Part shown: positions 62,801 through 64,000 of the stretch, piece by piece
Position numbering within the stretch: position 1 is the stretch's first letter
Layout of the letters: each line of letters begins with the position of its first letter
Assembly (NCBI GenBank): GCA_037976565.1
Contig: CP137672.1
Location: forward strand, 25,245,140-25,309,139
Direction: 5' to 3'
Length of the DNA: 64,000 nt
Source of the DNA: Mesocentrotus franciscanus
Taxonomy: Eukaryota; Echinodermata; Echinoidea; Camarodonta; Strongylocentrotidae
Made by a program: the position numbers and the translations under genes
Notes under the pieces: model-generated
The model's database searches: none
Seen by the model: only the letters and a program-made list of their open reading frames with translations
What the model was told of the DNA's origin: nothing

Positions 62801-64000
62801 GCAAAACAGGAAGATGATCAAGCAATTAGGCAGCTATTTGTCTTCCTGTTCTCTCACATGGCTTTCTTTTTGTTAACGTCCAGTTTTTTATATTTTATTT
62901 GCTTTCTATTCAGCATGTTTCACTTTAATAAAGAAAAGCATAAGTTCTGGTAAAATGTGATGAAAAAGAAAGTTGTGCAAACTTTCACATTCTTTTCATC
63001 TCTACAGGGAGGAATGTCTTAGTAAGTCAAGCTATGTCACATGAAAAGGATTTCCCTTGAAATACCCTAAATATATTCCAATTATGACTATAGAAATAGG
63101 TTTAACATTGGACCAAATTTGTATGCCTCATGTTTGTGTATGTATTCCCATATACCCATACCGGTATAATTATGTGTGTGTAGAGCAATTCACTCTCTGT
63201 GATTCTCAGCAAGACAGGGTTATTTTATTTTCACTTTGATGATCCCCAAAACTTCACATTACACAAGTATTCTTACATACTACATAATCAACCTTTCCCA
63301 AATATACATGTAACTTCTAGACAGTTTCGTTCAAAAGCAATCATTAAACCAATATTCAACATTATCTTGAACTGAATAATAAGTAAGACATGCAGTCCTG
63401 TTTGTTCATATTAGAATGCACATTTTGTACTTTTGTTCTCATTAATGTGATTATGGAGTAATTTTGAAGTAATGGGATTGCCTTCAGTGAACCATATTGT
63501 TCATGATAGAAACTTGTATGATAGATTGTGTGCATTAATGTCAGGTTTAGGGCTGTAAATTAATTAAGTACTTTGGGTGTGTTGGTTTACTTAAGATCAC
63601 GTTTCATTGAGTACTTTAGAGAGAACAGGTGCATACTTACGCCTTCAGTGACGTGGGCGACATATCCTGTCCGAAATATGAAGTCAATTTAGAACATATT
63701 AGGAGTAAATACAGCTAGTTTTCTGCCTAAATCCTAAATTAGGTATATAAACATAACAATTTAAAGACAATTTTTCAAACTGAGTCATAAAAGAGGGACA
63801 TATGTCCTTAAGTCAGTTTTTATACCCCATAAAATTGCTATAAAACATACAGTTTAATGTCATTATGTCATCATGTTTTCACATGAATATGTAGCGAAAC
63901 CTAGAACTAAACCTTGGATTGACTCATAAAACTTCATTTAATGTGTTCTTGTTTCGTAAACTAAATTGCAAATTAAGATTTAAGGGAACTTCAGTGAAGG
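59864..64000 (+). other. Intron 14 (incomplete)
   Basis: Holds poly-T and poly-G runs (59880-60005), a G-rich segment (60440-60520), a LINE remnant (61120-61390) and AT-rich DNA. I searched for a C2-domain exon (human LYGFLNVIVHSATG) in phase 1 and found none, so the next exon lies beyond the window. Confidence 0.75.
61120..61390 (+). mobile_element. Degenerate LINE 3' end (L2/CR1-like)
   Basis: Translation gives PKLWNNLLLDIRKALSVAVS then, after a frameshift, LKIHLFSGAFE. This is the classic C-terminal signature of LINE ORF2 (PKLWNNLP..IR, LKTHLF). It is followed by GCACTATATAAATTGATC and ATTATTATT. Frames are broken, so it is an old copy. Confidence 0.8.

Noticed and set aside
59864..64000. 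C2-domain exon of BCR
   Set aside because: No phase-compatible frame resembling LYGFLNVIV or the following C2 strands is visible; the exon must lie beyond the window.

Overview
This is animal nuclear DNA, most likely from a sea urchin (echinoderm). It is AT-rich, with large introns, abundant (GA)n/(CT)n microsatellites, degenerate CCCTAA tracts, many small inverted-repeat elements and frequent TACATGTA, TACCGGTA and TAGGCCTA octamers. The sea-urchin call rests on repeat style plus gene content and is an inference.

One gene explains all convincing coding sequence. It is on the + strand, spans nearly the whole window, and is the single invertebrate orthologue of vertebrate BCR and ABR (RhoGEF/RhoGAP proteins of the breakpoint cluster region family). 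Fourteen coding exons can be placed (890-1750 to 59818-59863). Their splice phases are fully compatible, and together they give about 762 residues: an N-terminal coiled-coil oligomerisation region, a Ser/acidic linker, the DH (GEF) domain (exons 3-7) and a split PH domain with a coiled-coil insert (exons 8-13). The C2 and RhoGAP exons are not in the window, so the gene is 3' truncated. A second first exon at 18595-18790 has the correct splice phase and would give a short acidic N-terminus without the oligomerisation domain, an ABR-like isoform.

Exon 1 reads through only if three single-base indels are corrected (about 1213-1215, 1312-1315 and 1701-1702). With the two upstream corrections, a GRB2-type YENV motif falls at residue 177, the same number as Tyr177 of human BCR.

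The rest is intron. It holds at least nine TIR-bounded non-autonomous DNA elements (hAT-like, TTAA-target and Harbinger-like types among them), eleven copies of a roughly 70-80 bp hairpin family, tRNA-derived SINEs of two families, two LINE 3' ends, several tandem repeats, and a striking 976-bp double foldback made of about 30 TGTTTATC units at 37304-38279. Two tandem duplications have copied gene parts into introns: the 3' part of exon 7, and the exon 5 end with its splice donor. No other protein gene, RNA gene or CRISPR array is supported.
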